From an archaeon (GTDB lineage Archaea > Thermoproteota > Nitrososphaeria > Nitrososphaerales > UBA183), in contig JAKASI010000001.1 in NCBI GenBank assembly GCA_021828185.1, positions 186,001 through 250,000 of the forward strand: a DNA stretch of 64,000 nucleotides, read 5' to 3'. Every line of letters begins with the position of its first letter. Position 1 is the first letter of the stretch. The notes beneath the pieces are model-generated. The model saw only the letters and a list, made by a program, of their open reading frames with translations. It had not been told where the DNA came from and searched no databases. Shown piece by piece: positions 1-8,125 of the stretch. A program made the position numbers and the translations under genes.

Positions 1-1186
1 TCCCGATGGCCAGCAGGACGGCGTCGCACTTCACGCGAAAGTCCTTCCCCTGGACGGGCTCTGGGTGCCTCCTACCGCTGGAGTCGGGTTCTCCGAGCCT
101 CATCGACGCCATGACCGCGCCATTCACCTTGCTTCCTTCTCCCACGTACATCACGGGGTCGGAAAGGAACATGAACTCGATCCCTTCCTCCTTCGCTTCC
201 TGCACCATGATGGGGTCTGCGGGCATCTCCTTCTCTGTCCTCCTGTACGCCACCACGACGTGCCCCTGGGTCAACCTGAGGGCGGTCCTGGCGCAGTCAA
301 GGGCGCTGTCCCCTCCCCCCACAACGAGTATCTCTTCACCCAGTGGTAGCTTCTCATCCTTGAGGTATTCTGCTGCGCCATTTCCGTACACGCTCTCTAG
401 GAACCCGTAGCCGTCGTACACCCCCTCGAGACCTGCCCCCGGCGTGTCCAGCTTCTTCACGTCCCTCGAGCCGGTCGCGACTAGCACCGCGTCCGACTCC
501 GAGAGCAAGGCAGACAGCGAGACGTCCCTCCCCACCTTCATCCCCTTCTTCACCTCGGCTCCCTGGCCGACTATGCGGTCTGCTTCGTAGGTGAGGACAC
601 CCTTCGGGAGATGGTAGTCGGGGATGCCGTACCAGGCCGTCCCCCCGAGATACTCCGACTCCTCGTAAATCGTCACCTCGTGGCCGTAGCGGACCAACAG
701 CTCGGCCGCTGCAAGGCCCGCCGGCCCGCTCCCGACGACTGACACCCTCTTCCCCGCCTGCGGCTCCGCTCTGGGGTCGGGCTGCCTCGACTCATTCTGC
801 TCCCAGTCGGCTACGAAACGCTGTACCATGCCTATGGACAGAGGCTGGCCCCCCCACCTGACGACGCAGGCGTCCTCGCAGAGCCCCTCCAGCTGGGGGC
901 AGCACCTGGCTGTCACCCCGAGCAGGGGGTTGGTCTCCCTTATGCGGTAGTAGGCGGTGGTGAAATCCCCTCTGGCCACCGCGTCCATCATCCCCCTTAC
1001 GTCCATCTGCACCGGGCAGGCGTCTATGCAGACCGGGGTCCCGCAACGGAGGCACCTGTCTGCTTCAATCATCGCCTCCTCCTTGGTATACGGAAGCTCC
1101 ACCTCCGAGAAGTCCTTCTTCCTGACATTGGGATCAGACTTCGGGAAAGGGAACGGGCCGGTTCTGTTGGGTTTGAGTTCTACCAT
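1..1186 (-). CDS. GltD-like NAD(P)H:FAD oxidoreductase with N-terminal Fe-S domain (partial, runs off left edge)
   Basis: About 395 residues of a glutamate synthase small-subunit-type flavoprotein are visible; the C-terminus lies outside the window. The ATG is at 1186. The N-terminal Fe-S domain shows CLRCGTPVCIDACP (Cys45, 48, 53, 57) and a second cluster set CCPQLEGLCEDAC. It is followed by an FAD-binding VVGSGPAGLAAAELL motif and an NAD(P)H-binding VVGGGDSALD motif. Such proteins pass electrons from NAD(P)H to a partner (glutamate synthase large subunit, ferredoxin or another oxidoreductase). No large subunit is in view, so the partner is unknown. It is last of four leftward genes with tight junctions, so a role shared with the upstream F420 enzyme is possible but inferred. 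Confidence 0.85.
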   Translation of the reverse strand, partial: MVELKPNRTGPFPFPKSDPNVRKKDFSEVELPYTKEEAMIEADRCLRCGTPVCIDACPVQMDVRGMMDAVARGDFTTAYYRIRETNPLLGVTARCCPQLEGLCEDACVVRWGGQPLSIGMVQRFVADWEQNESRQPDPRAEPQAGKRVSVVGSGPAGLAAAELLVRYGHEVTIYEESEYLGGTAWYGIPDYHLPKGVLTYEADRIVGQGAEVKKGMKVGRDVSLSALLSESDAVLVATGSRDVKKLDTPGAGLEGVYDGYGFLESVYGNGAAEYLKDEKLPLGEEILVVGGGDSALDCARTALRLTQGHVVVAYRRTEKEMPADPIMVQEAKEEGIEFMFLSDPVMYVGEGSKVNGAVMASMRLGEPDSSGRRHPEPVQGKDFRVKCDAVLLAIG

Positions 1187-1198
1187 CTTGGTTCGACC

Positions 1199-1726
1199 TC
1201 AGCCGGTAGAATAGAGCAGGTAAGACGCAGCGGCGAGCTGGAGCCCGATGTCTTCTAGCTCCTGGGAGATGGTGACCCGGAATTCGTCCGTGCCTAGCCC
1301 GTCGAAGGTGCCCACTGAAATTCCTCTCTGCATCCGTAGGCGTCCCCACGTTTGTAGGTCTATGTCCTCGAGGCGAGAGAATGGGAAGTTCTCGAGCCTG
1401 TTGACGTGCCGTTTCCCGAAGACGTGGTCTGCCGGGTGGACATCCTCGGGAATGGAGGTCAGCATGAAAGCTTTGGCGCCGTGAAAGAAGACGTGGTTCC
1501 TGATCGTCAAGATCGCCTCCCCCTTTGAACCTGGCGCGGTCACGTTCATCGAGAAAGGCCTCACTTCGCCGTGGACCCGCGGGTCAAGCACCCAGCTCTC
1601 ATTTGCCTTCGATTCCAGCCTGAAGAGCAGGTTTCCCTCGCCGCGGAGGGTGGCCACCTCCTCCCCTCCCCGCCGGATGACAGCGTCGGCCGGCCTCCCT
1701 GACCGTCTTACGGTATACTTCGTCAT
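1199..1726 (-). CDS. Conserved hypothetical protein, 175 aa
   Basis: I do not recognise this family with confidence. The 175-residue product looks soluble and beta-rich: no signal peptide, no membrane segment and no cysteine pairs. The middle has alternating strands (LLFRLESK, SWVLDPR, ILTIRNHVFF), loosely like a LURP-one/tubby-type barrel, which is only an impression. The start at 1726 overlaps the cupin stop in an ATGA junction, and the stop lies 12 bp before the GltD-like start, so it is almost certainly co-transcribed and translationally coupled. Confidence 0.6.
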   Translation of the reverse strand: MTKYTVRRSGRPADAVIRRGGEEVATLRGEGNLLFRLESKANESWVLDPRVHGEVRPFSMNVTAPGSKGEAILTIRNHVFFHGAKAFMLTSIPEDVHPADHVFGKRHVNRLENFPFSRLEDIDLQTWGRLRMQRGISVGTFDGLGTDEFRVTISQELEDIGLQLAAASYLLYSTG

Positions 1727-2160
1727 CGTCGTTTCGCGCTTTTGCGGCGTGCAGCTCCCTTCCTAAGGGGGCCCTTCTCGCCAGTGTATCCGCCGAAGGC
1801 GAGGAACTCAACCATCTCCTCTCCGTCGTTCGTGATCGTGTGCAGCGCCCTGGGCGGGATGTAGATGGCGTCCCCGTCCCTGAACCGCGCGACCTCGTCG
1901 TCTACCTTCATCCTCCCGCTCCCGCTGATGATGTAGTAGATCTCCTCATGGTCGGCGTGGGAGTGGGTTTCGTATGACAACCCGGGTTGCAGCTTGGCGA
2001 GGGAAACATAGGTTATGGTCTCCAGGCATCGGAACCGCTTGTCCACGGTCGCCGGGATGTCCCCTTCCGTCTTGGCCGCCATTGACAGGAGCCGCCAGTC
2101 GAGGCCGCTCTTGTGCGCAATGGTGGGGTGCACGCTCCGCCAGTTCTGGAGTGCGATCAT
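1723..2160 (-). CDS. Cupin-domain protein, 145 aa
   Basis: Single-domain cupin. The metal-binding first motif is HSHADHEEIYYIISGSG and the second strand set carries GDAIYIPPRALHTITN, giving the expected His/His/Glu/His ligands. The ATG at 2160 overlaps the stop of the F420-dependent oxidoreductase (ATGA), so I prefer it over upstream in-frame starts, which would run into that gene. Cupins of this size are often small metal-dependent isomerases, dioxygenases or sensors; the substrate cannot be read from sequence. The C-terminal tail is Arg/Lys-rich. Confidence 0.82.
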   Translation of the reverse strand: MIALQNWRSVHPTIAHKSGLDWRLLSMAAKTEGDIPATVDKRFRCLETITYVSLAKLQPGLSYETHSHADHEEIYYIISGSGRMKVDDEVARFRDGDAIYIPPRALHTITNDGEEMVEFLAFGGYTGEKGPLRKGAARRKSAKRR

Positions 2161-3146
2161 TGGCCCTCTCCCCTCAGATGCGGGAGCGCCTTGGTCGCGA
2201 AGTCCCGTATGAACGAGGCCTCGTCCGGGCTCGCGCTGTGCACCTGTACGATGTTGAATCCCTCCTGAATGAGGGCCTCGATTGGCTTGATCAGGTCCTC
2301 CACATTGGTCACGATGCTCCAGACCGACTGTATGTCTTTGTCTGTCACTTCCTCGTTCCCGCGTTCCTGCAGCTTCCTCGGGTCCGCGAGGTCCGAGCCG
2401 AGGATGCCTTTCACCATCGTAGAAGTCCAGACCCTGGTGGAGTCCAGGGCGTGCTGGTAGTCCTTGTCGTAGGAGCACTTGAACTCGATCAGCCTTCCGA
2501 AGCTCTCGCCGCTCTTTCCGTGCTCCTTTGCTGCTTCGACCGCGAGGTTCATGGCGTCCTTCCCCCCAGAGAATCCTATGACTCCATCCCCGTAGGTCCC
2601 TGCCAGCTCAGCAGAGCGCTTTCCTCCCGCGGCTACGAATATCGGGATCTTCGTCTTCGGAGGGGTGTAGAGCCTGGCGTTGACCAGCCGGTAGAAGAAC
2701 CCAGGATAGTCCTGGAACCCTCCCTCCCAGAGCCTGGTGATTATCTCGAGGGTCTCCCTGAGCCGCCTCTCCCTCTGGCCGGGGACCGGGAAGTCTATGC
2801 CCAGGGGGGTGCTGTTCATCGCCTCGCCGGCTCCGAGTCCCAGCACGACGCGACCGGGGAACATGTCGTCCAGAGTCGCGAACGCCTGGGCTATCAGCGC
2901 GGGGTGATACCTGTCTGGAGCGGTTACTCCGGTTCCCACCCTGATCTTCTTTGTCGCGGATGCGCACGCACCCATCCAGGCCCACGCGAACCCTCCGTGC
3001 GCCCCCGTGTCGAACCAGGGCATGAAATGGTCGCTGGTGAACGCGCTCTCGAATCCCGCCTTCTCGGCTGCCGCGACGTTTGCCAGCAGCTCCGAGGGGC
3101 CGTGCTCTTCTTGTGCGGCCCAGTATCCAATTTCGGTTCCACTCAT
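2157..3146 (-). CDS. F420-dependent LLM-class oxidoreductase (G6PDH-like family)
   Basis: Luciferase-like monooxygenase fold of 329 residues, the usual size for the F420-dependent branch. Features seen: an early AAEKAGFESAFTSDHFMPW block, GTGVTAPDRYHPALIAQAFATL, and the FPGRVVLGLGAGEAMN segment typical of the group that contains F420-dependent glucose-6-phosphate dehydrogenase. It should transfer hydride between a substrate alcohol or sugar phosphate and deazaflavin F420. ATG start at 3146; first gene of the leftward operon, diverging from a GH15 glycosidase. The pairing makes a sugar substrate attractive, but that is inference. Confidence 0.87.
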   Translation of the reverse strand: MSGTEIGYWAAQEEHGPSELLANVAAAEKAGFESAFTSDHFMPWFDTGAHGGFAWAWMGACASATKKIRVGTGVTAPDRYHPALIAQAFATLDDMFPGRVVLGLGAGEAMNSTPLGIDFPVPGQRERRLRETLEIITRLWEGGFQDYPGFFYRLVNARLYTPPKTKIPIFVAAGGKRSAELAGTYGDGVIGFSGGKDAMNLAVEAAKEHGKSGESFGRLIEFKCSYDKDYQHALDSTRVWTSTMVKGILGSDLADPRKLQERGNEEVTDKDIQSVWSIVTNVEDLIKPIEALIQEGFNIVQVHSASPDEASFIRDFATKALPHLRGEGQ

Positions 3147-3268
3147 GTTGTCGATCTCCGTCCCCAGGTTCTTAGGTTTTAGGTGAAAGGGTCATCGCCC
3201 CATCAATGTTCTAGTATCTTTGAATGCAGAAACGCCTTTAGCGGGTCGCATGCCGGCCGGGCGGTCGC
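3147..3268. promoter_or_regulatory. Divergent intergenic promoter region
   Basis: 122 bp separate the two divergent genes. On the minus strand a CTAAAACC TATA-like stretch lies about 34 bp upstream of the F420-oxidoreductase ATG. On the plus strand a weak CCTTTAGC element near 3235 would place transcription close to the TTG start of the glycosidase. Both are weak matches, so exact promoters are uncertain. Confidence 0.4.
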
Positions 3269-5170
3269 TTGGTCAACGAGCTACTCGGAAGAGGTACCCC
3301 CCATCAGGGAGTCGTCGGCAACGGGAGCCTGACCGCCTGTGTGCAACCCGACGGTAACCTTCGGAGCCTATACTGGCCGCACCTCGGATATGCGGAGCAG
3401 ATGAAGGAAGCATTGGCGGGAATTTTCGTCGAGTCGGCCGGAGGCGGCAAGTTCTTTTGGCTAGACAAGAACGGCTGGGAAGTCAGCCAGAAGTACCTGG
3501 ATCATAGTAACATCATAGAAACGAGGTACAGTGGGAACGAACTCGAAGTGACCAGAACCGTCTTCGTTGACCCCCTGATTGACATCTACGCCGCGCGCTT
3601 CAGGGTGTCAGCGAACCACACAGCTGCCAGGAACGTCCGCCTCCTTCTGTACCAAGACCCTGAGCTCGAAGAGACTACGTGGGGGGACGCCACCTTCTAC
3701 GACGGGACGTACGATTCGGTGATCCAGTACCGCATGAGCACATACTTCGCGTTCGGCTCTACCGTAAGGTCCAGCTCCCACCAGTGTGGGATTGACGGCG
3801 GCGGAGGGGACGCCCGAGTCGACTGCGAAGACGGGCGGCTGGGGAACAGCGATGCGGCGCTTTATAGGGGACGGCGGGGCGTAAACTCTGCTCTTGCCTA
3901 CGACCTCGGGGAGATATCGGCCGGCCGCCAGAGAGATCTATGCTACCTCGTGGCTGCCGGTCCGGACAGGGAGCGGGCCATCGTCTACCTAGAGACCGCA
4001 AGGAGCCTGGGGGCGAATGCTTTGATGGCCAGATCTGTAAACCATTGGAGCTCCTTGTTGGAAAGGAGAGGGAGAGGCGCAGCCGGCCGTATCCCGGCTC
4101 TTGCCGAGCGTTCCATACTCACCCTACTGTTGCTCTGTGACAGGAAGACAGGAGGGATCATAGCCTGCCCTTCGACTGACCCTGACTATCGCTATGTCTG
4201 GCCCAGGGACGCCTTCTATGCAGCCCTCGCGCTCGACAGGTGCGGCTACCACGACGAGGCCGGGCGGTTCTATCAGTGGTGCACGGAGGCCCAGGACAGA
4301 TCAGGCGTCCTTCATCAGAGGTACTTCTCTTCCCCTGAGCTCATCGGCCCCGCCTGGGGACCCGCCTGGGGAGAAGAAATCGATGAAACGGCGTCGGTGC
4401 TCTGGGGGATGGCGGAACACCTGAGACTCACGCGAGACAGAGGCTTTCTCAGCGCAGTCTGGCCGTTCATTAGGGATGCCGCTTGGTACCTGGTCGGCTC
4501 CGTAGACAAGTCAGGGAAGGTGAAACCCACAATGAATCTGTGGGAGGAGAAGCCATCGCGCCACATCTACTCCACGTCCACGGTCGTCGCCGGGCTGAAG
4601 GCCGCTTCAGAAGTTGCCAGTGAGCTGAACTACACCAGTGAGGCGCAAAGATGGGACCGCGTCTCAGAACGGGTCAAGAATCAATTCCTAGAGGATTTCT
4701 GGGACGAAAGCCTCGGGCGTTTCATAAGGACGGCCGAGTCGAAGGACAGGCAGGTCGACATAAGCTCGCTTTCCATCTCCTTCCCGTTCGGCATCCTGCC
4801 GGACAGCGACCCCAGGATGGTGCAGACGGCGCGTGCCCTCGCAAACTCCTTCCACTTTCGCGTGGGCGGGATAGGCAGATTCCCATCGGACACGAACTAC
4901 GGTGGAAATCCCTGGATTATTTCCACCTGCTGGCTGGCGATCCATTATTCTAAGGCAGGAGATACCGCCGCTGCCCGTACCCTGCTCGACTGGTGCGCCG
5001 ACCACGCGACGGGGTTGGGGCTACTCCCTGAGCAAGTTGACAAGGAAAATGGCGCGGTCCTTTCGGCCGTCCCTCTCGCGTGGTCGCACGCCATGTTCAT
5101 CCTGGCGTCACAGGCTCTCTCCGGAAGCCAAGTCGGAGAGAACAGTCCGACGGTCTCGGGGGATTCCTGA
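3269..5170 (+). CDS. GH15 family glycoside hydrolase (glucoamylase or trehalase type)
   Basis: 633 residues with the two-part layout of prokaryotic GH15 enzymes: an N-terminal beta-sandwich (about 1-280) and a C-terminal (alpha/alpha)6 barrel. The barrel shows the substrate-binding DYRYVWPRDA block near residues 306-315, the EEIDETASVLWGM block near 366-378 (general acid region) and LLPEQVDKENG near 586 (catalytic base region). It would release glucose from alpha-1,4-glucans or hydrolyse trehalose; archaeal GH15 members do either. No signal peptide is seen, so it should be cytoplasmic. The TTG at 3269 is the only usable start after the in-frame stop at 3239. Confidence 0.88.
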   Translation: MVNELLGRGTPHQGVVGNGSLTACVQPDGNLRSLYWPHLGYAEQMKEALAGIFVESAGGGKFFWLDKNGWEVSQKYLDHSNIIETRYSGNELEVTRTVFVDPLIDIYAARFRVSANHTAARNVRLLLYQDPELEETTWGDATFYDGTYDSVIQYRMSTYFAFGSTVRSSSHQCGIDGGGGDARVDCEDGRLGNSDAALYRGRRGVNSALAYDLGEISAGRQRDLCYLVAAGPDRERAIVYLETARSLGANALMARSVNHWSSLLERRGRGAAGRIPALAERSILTLLLLCDRKTGGIIACPSTDPDYRYVWPRDAFYAALALDRCGYHDEAGRFYQWCTEAQDRSGVLHQRYFSSPELIGPAWGPAWGEEIDETASVLWGMAEHLRLTRDRGFLSAVWPFIRDAAWYLVGSVDKSGKVKPTMNLWEEKPSRHIYSTSTVVAGLKAASEVASELNYTSEAQRWDRVSERVKNQFLEDFWDESLGRFIRTAESKDRQVDISSLSISFPFGILPDSDPRMVQTARALANSFHFRVGGIGRFPSDTNYGGNPWIISTCWLAIHYSKAGDTAAARTLLDWCADHATGLGLLPEQVDKENGAVLSAVPLAWSHAMFILASQALSGSQVGENSPTVSGDS

Positions 5171-5576
5171 TATGAAGGGCGACGTCAGGGAGAAACCGAG
5201 GCGGTGAGCTCGCTCTCTCGGAGCCGACCGCGGTGAGACGCGCGGTCGCCGGTTCTCACACTCAACCCGGTTCAAGTCCTTTCCAGGTTTGAATCCGCTG
5301 AGATTCGCGAACCCCAGGACAGGTCGTCGCTATCTTGGACGTACTTTCTACCACCAAGACTAACGACTCTCCCAATCTCTTTGATGCATGCTTTCTCACC
5401 GAATCACGATATGTCGCTTTGCATACTGGTTGCAAGCATTCCTCCCGGTGCCACCTCTTCTGCGCCCTAGCGAGAAATAGGTAGCAGGTTCCAAATCCCA
5501 GGAAGACCTCGGTCATAACAACCACACGAGCAGGAGGAGACATTCTTAATTCACCAGCCGAGCCGCTCGCGAGCCG
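5171..5576. other. Intergenic, no convincing gene
   Basis: 406 bp between the glycosidase and the methyltransferase. A 93-codon open frame on the minus strand (5262-5543) has no recognisable domain and no well-placed promoter. I saw no RNA gene or strong repeat here. Confidence 0.5.
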
Positions 5577-6047
5577 TTGGGCGCGCCCTTCTACCCGACG
5601 TCAGCGTTTGTAGCCGAGAAAATGCTCGCCCTGGCCGGCGTCAACTCGGAGTCCATTGTCTATGACCTGGGGTGCGGGGATGGCGCAATCGTGGTCGCAG
5701 CAGCACGCAATTACAATGCCACAAAGGTGGTAGGCATCGAGCAAAAGCAGAAGCTCTGTTCCATTGCGCTCAGAAAGACGCGGCATCTCGGGAATGTTAC
5801 AATAGTCAACGCGAACTATGACGACGTGGACATTTCCGAGGCCAACGTTGTCACCCTGTATCAAAGCTCGAGCGAAAACGCAAGGCTGAAGCGGAAACTC
5901 GTCGACGAGCTTCGTGAAGGTTCCAAAGTAGTTTCACACGACTTCGGGATTCCTGGTTGGCGCCCTACGGAATTTCGCGTTCTCAAAGAGGGCCGCCATA
6001 ATCAAAGAATCCTCGTGTACGTCATTGGCTCCAACACTCCTTTGTGA
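5577..6047 (+). CDS. Class I SAM-dependent methyltransferase, 156 aa (FAM173/lysine-methyltransferase-like)
   Basis: Small Rossmann methyltransferase. Motif I is VYDLGCGDG (residues 29-37), preceded by FYPTSAFVAEKML, and a VVGIEQKQKLCSIA motif II follows. The short form with a YPT.....ML lead-in resembles archaeal and eukaryotic FAM173-type protein-lysine methyltransferases; the target is unknown. The TTG at 5577 is the only near start after an in-frame stop at 5547. The expected acidic motif after strand 4 is weak (VVTLYQSSSENARLKRKL), as is usual in this group. Confidence 0.72.
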   Translation: MGAPFYPTSAFVAEKMLALAGVNSESIVYDLGCGDGAIVVAAARNYNATKVVGIEQKQKLCSIALRKTRHLGNVTIVNANYDDVDISEANVVTLYQSSSENARLKRKLVDELREGSKVVSHDFGIPGWRPTEFRVLKEGRHNQRILVYVIGSNTPL

Positions 6048-6190
6048 CTCCATGGAACACGTCGGCGCTCGCCTATTTCGCAAAGACCGCACTTCAAAGT
6101 GGGGTTGTACTCCTGAATCTTCGATCGGATGATGCTAGAACCAAATCAGACTGGCAGTTGATGGGCCGCTTCAGAAACCGATTCTCTCCT

Positions 6191-6448
6191 CTAGCATCTT
6201 GACAAAACCTTGCGTGACGCACTCGATCTCGACATCGCCTCCATCAGGTGCTCAAGTAAGGCGCACCTCTCCGCAGCCTCTTGATTCGACGACTTGGTCG
6301 ACGAGTCTAGCTCTTTTTTGCCGCTGTGTTTGCGGACGTAGTCGTCGAGCCGCGCGAAGGCTCTGTCGACCTCTACCTGTTCTGATTCGATATCATGCTT
6401 CAACCTCGCGAATTCTCCCGCGCTCGATTTGTAGCCATCATGGTCCAC
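6191..6448 (-). CDS. Possible small charged helical protein, 85 aa
   Basis: Open frame of 85 codons from a GTG at 6448. The product is rich in Glu, Lys, Arg and Ser and looks alpha-helical (EFARLKHDIESEQVEVDRAF). No family is recognised and no clear TATA box precedes it. The composition looks protein-like, but the frame could be fortuitous in this gene-poor stretch. Confidence 0.3.
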   Translation of the reverse strand: MDHDGYKSSAGEFARLKHDIESEQVEVDRAFARLDDYVRKHSGKKELDSSTKSSNQEAAERCALLEHLMEAMSRSSASRKVLSRC

Positions 6449-6590
6449 TCTCGAGGAGCTCGAAGGGGAAGTCGGATGCCTGATTGAAGGAGTGCGTTTG
6501 TGACTGCGTGGAAGCGGATGGCGTCGTCCGTCGGGTCTGAACTGAAAGACGTAACTAGATGCTGCCCACGCTCCCTCTTCGTCATCCCCG

Positions 6591-6752
6591 TTGTCAGACT
6601 ACGCCGCAGAAGAAGAGAAACTTAGGAAGCAATACGACCAGGCACGGACACAGGGAAACAAGAAGAAGAAAAGGGAATACAAGGACAAGATCGCTGAACT
6701 GAACCGGCTCCGCAAGTCTGCAGAGCGAGAGAGCGCTAAATCGAAAAAGTAG
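6591..6752 (+). CDS. Possible small Lys/Glu-rich protein, 53 aa
   Basis: A frame from TTG 6591 encodes a highly charged helix (EEEKLRKQYDQARTQGNKKK ... KSKK) ending in TAG at 6750-6752. The A/G-rich, codon-biased composition differs from the surrounding intergenic DNA and looks coding. It may be a fragment of a longer lost gene. A second tiny basic frame (ATG 6819 to 6908, 29 aa, MGREGKKKKK...) follows. Neither can be assigned. Confidence 0.35.
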   Translation: MSDYAAEEEKLRKQYDQARTQGNKKKKREYKDKIAELNRLRKSAERESAKSKK

Positions 6753-7149
6753 AGAGGTCCCAGATGCTTGTCCAAGATTCCTATTCTTATTAGCCTGTTC
6801 AAATCGGAACGAAGAATCATGGGAAGAGAAGGGAAAAAGAAAAAGAAGGAGAAAGTAAGGGAAAGGAAAGAGGAACGACGGGCGCGCAGGGGGTATTCGT
6901 CCAGCTAGCTTCCCCGGCCCTCACTCCGGATGCGATCTAGCCATCTCGGTGGGGCCCGATTCGAATCTAGGGGGTGTTGGATGTGGGCCAAGCTCCCCAC
7001 CTTGGGACAAGAGTGCGGGCAGTCTTGTGAACAGGGGACCCGAATTTTGCCAACCATGTCTTCTGGCGAAAGCGACGAGAAGACTTCTATTGGCGGCACT
7101 GAAAGAGACATTCTGAAGAAGCTGAACCTGAGGGCAAAGAGATAACGAG
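6753..7149. other. Intergenic with only tiny open frames
   Basis: Contains the 29-codon basic frame at 6819-6908 and a 29-codon frame from ATG 7056 (MSSGESDEKTSIGG...). A TTCGAATC octamer at about 6960 recalls a tRNA T-loop, but no stems form around it. Nothing else is supported. Confidence 0.4.
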
Positions 7150-7520
7150 CCAGCCCCTTTCACGAATCCGGCCGATATCACGGTCGCTGATGCGGCGGAG
7201 CGCCGGAGAAACAGGGCTCGTCCTGCGCCATCATAGAGACCAATGGAAAGGTAGTTGGGATGATTACTGAACGCTAAATGTCGAGGCGAGTCGTAGCAAA
7301 GGGAGCCTCGCCTGAGAAGACGAAGGTCGTGGCTGTAATGACGTCTCGAATCGTAGTGACACCTCCTGAAACCGACATAGAGGAGACACTCAAAGTCATG
7401 ACAGCTTCCAAGGCGAGGAGACTGCCGGTCGTGGACGAGAAAGCAGCTTTGGTAGGTCTCGTACGCGTAGCCGACATAGCGAGAGCTCTCTCAGAGAAGG
7501 CGGTTACTCAACTTCACTGA
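7150..7520 (+). pseudogene. Decayed two-CBS-domain protein
   Basis: The reading frame from 7278 encodes a clean C-terminal CBS domain (VMTSRIVVTPPETDIEETL ... LPVVDEKAALVGLVRVADIA). Upstream, the remains of the first CBS domain are still readable: NPADITVADAAER, then a one-base deletion, then EKQGSSCAIIETNGKVVGMITER followed by an in-frame TAA just before MSRRVVAKG. Joining the pieces reproduces the usual GMITERDMSRRVV linkage with the Asp codon turned into a stop. Intact homologues bind adenosyl nucleotides. The 3' part could still be translated from ATG 7278 as an 80-residue single CBS unit. Confidence 0.75.
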
Positions 7521-7680
7521 TCATGGCGATGACGAAGGAGATTCCACCCAGGAGCGGAGTGTACGGCTAAGCATCCGGGTCTTCTTGGAGGCCTGTAGCG
7601 TCAGTCAACCATGGACCGCTGTACTCAGACTCGATTCTGACCACTGGGTGGTTACTCCTTCCGGGACACAAACAAAGCTC
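7521..7680. other. Intergenic, nothing recognised
   Basis: Between the CBS remnant and the promoter of the next small gene. No gene, RNA or repeat is seen. Confidence 0.4.
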
Positions 7681-7727
7681 CCATTTCGATTGCATCTGAA
7701 CACAGAAAATACTCGGCCCTTAAATAC
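7681..7727 (+). promoter_or_regulatory. Promoter with shared upstream element (copy 1)
   Basis: The block TGAACACAGAAAATAC at 7697-7712 is followed by a TATA box TTAAATAC at 7720-7727, about 20 bp before the start of the small zinc-ribbon gene. The upstream block and its surroundings match the DNA at 11606-11641 at about 26 of 32 aligned positions, and a third copy lies on the minus strand at 10951-10971. The arrangement, element then TATA box, suggests a common upstream activator or repressor site. Confidence 0.55.
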
Positions 7728-7740
7728 TGCGTAGCACAAA

Positions 7741-7890
7741 TTGTGTCAGCTGAAGTACGTGAACACAAACAAACAGCTGAATGCGTTGAGCAGCCGGTTC
7801 AATCCAAAACGCAATTGCCTGAACTGCGGAAGGGCCTTGGACGAAACCAAGAGTCTCTGTTCCAACTGTACAATGTGGTCGCAAGCATAG
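7741..7890 (+). CDS. Small zinc-ribbon protein, 49 aa
   Basis: The frame from TTG 7741 encodes a 49-residue basic protein with two zinc knuckles, CLNCG at 27-31 and CSNC at 40-43, a typical zinc-ribbon spacing. The TATA box at 7720-7727 places transcription within a few bases of the start, consistent with a leaderless mRNA. A GTG at 7759 in the same frame is an alternative start. A 105-codon frame overlaps in another phase but shows no domain. The role is unknown. Confidence 0.5.
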   Translation: MCQLKYVNTNKQLNALSSRFNPKRNCLNCGRALDETKSLCSNCTMWSQA

Positions 7891-8088
7891 TCTCCGGCAG
7901 CCGGGAGCTTCCCTTCTGGATTCAAATCGATAACAACTTCGTCCCTTGCTCAGTGGCGCGGGTCGGTATCAAGGACCGAGTTTGTGGCTACCACCGTAAT
8001 CCAACGCGTGGTGCCCTGGCCTGGCCCTGGCGGTTCAGATGCGTGTCCGTCGCAGAATAAGCGAGCTGGGCTTTCAGCTTATCAACAC
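7891..8088. other. Intergenic upstream of thermosome
   Basis: No gene recognised. The right end carries the thermosome promoter and its palindrome. Confidence 0.4.
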
Positions 8089-8089
8089 T

Positions 8090-8112
8090 TATATACAACG
8101 AGAGGTTGTATA
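8090..8112 (+). promoter_or_regulatory. Thermosome TATA box overlapped by a perfect 8-bp inverted repeat
   Basis: TATATA lies at 8090-8095. The sequence TATACAAC (8092-8099), a 5-base spacer GAGAG, then GTTGTATA (8105-8112) forms a perfect palindrome reaching from the TATA box to just upstream of the expected start of transcription (about 8117). A bound dimer here would block TBP or polymerase. Placement over the TATA/start region is known for archaeal heat-shock repressors such as Phr, but this sequence is not identical to the Phr site that I know. Confidence 0.7.
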
Positions 8113-8125
8113 GCTCCTGATTCAT

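Noticed and set aside
1974..3182. 402-codon plus-strand frame opposite the F420 oxidoreductase
   Set aside because: Antisense shadow of a clearly recognisable gene.
5258..5300. GGTTCAAGTCC resembling a tRNA T-loop
   Set aside because: Stem bases CCCGG and CCTTT cannot pair; no other tRNA arms found.
5262..5543. 93-codon minus-strand frame in the gap after GH15
   Set aside because: No domain, no promoter at suitable distance, atypical composition.
6950..6990. TTCGAATC resembling a tRNA T-loop
   Set aside because: Flanking bases do not form a T-stem and no acceptor or anticodon arm is present.
7743..8060. 105-codon frame overlapping the 49-residue zinc-ribbon frame
   Set aside because: It has no recognisable domain, whereas the overlapping frame has paired zinc knuckles.
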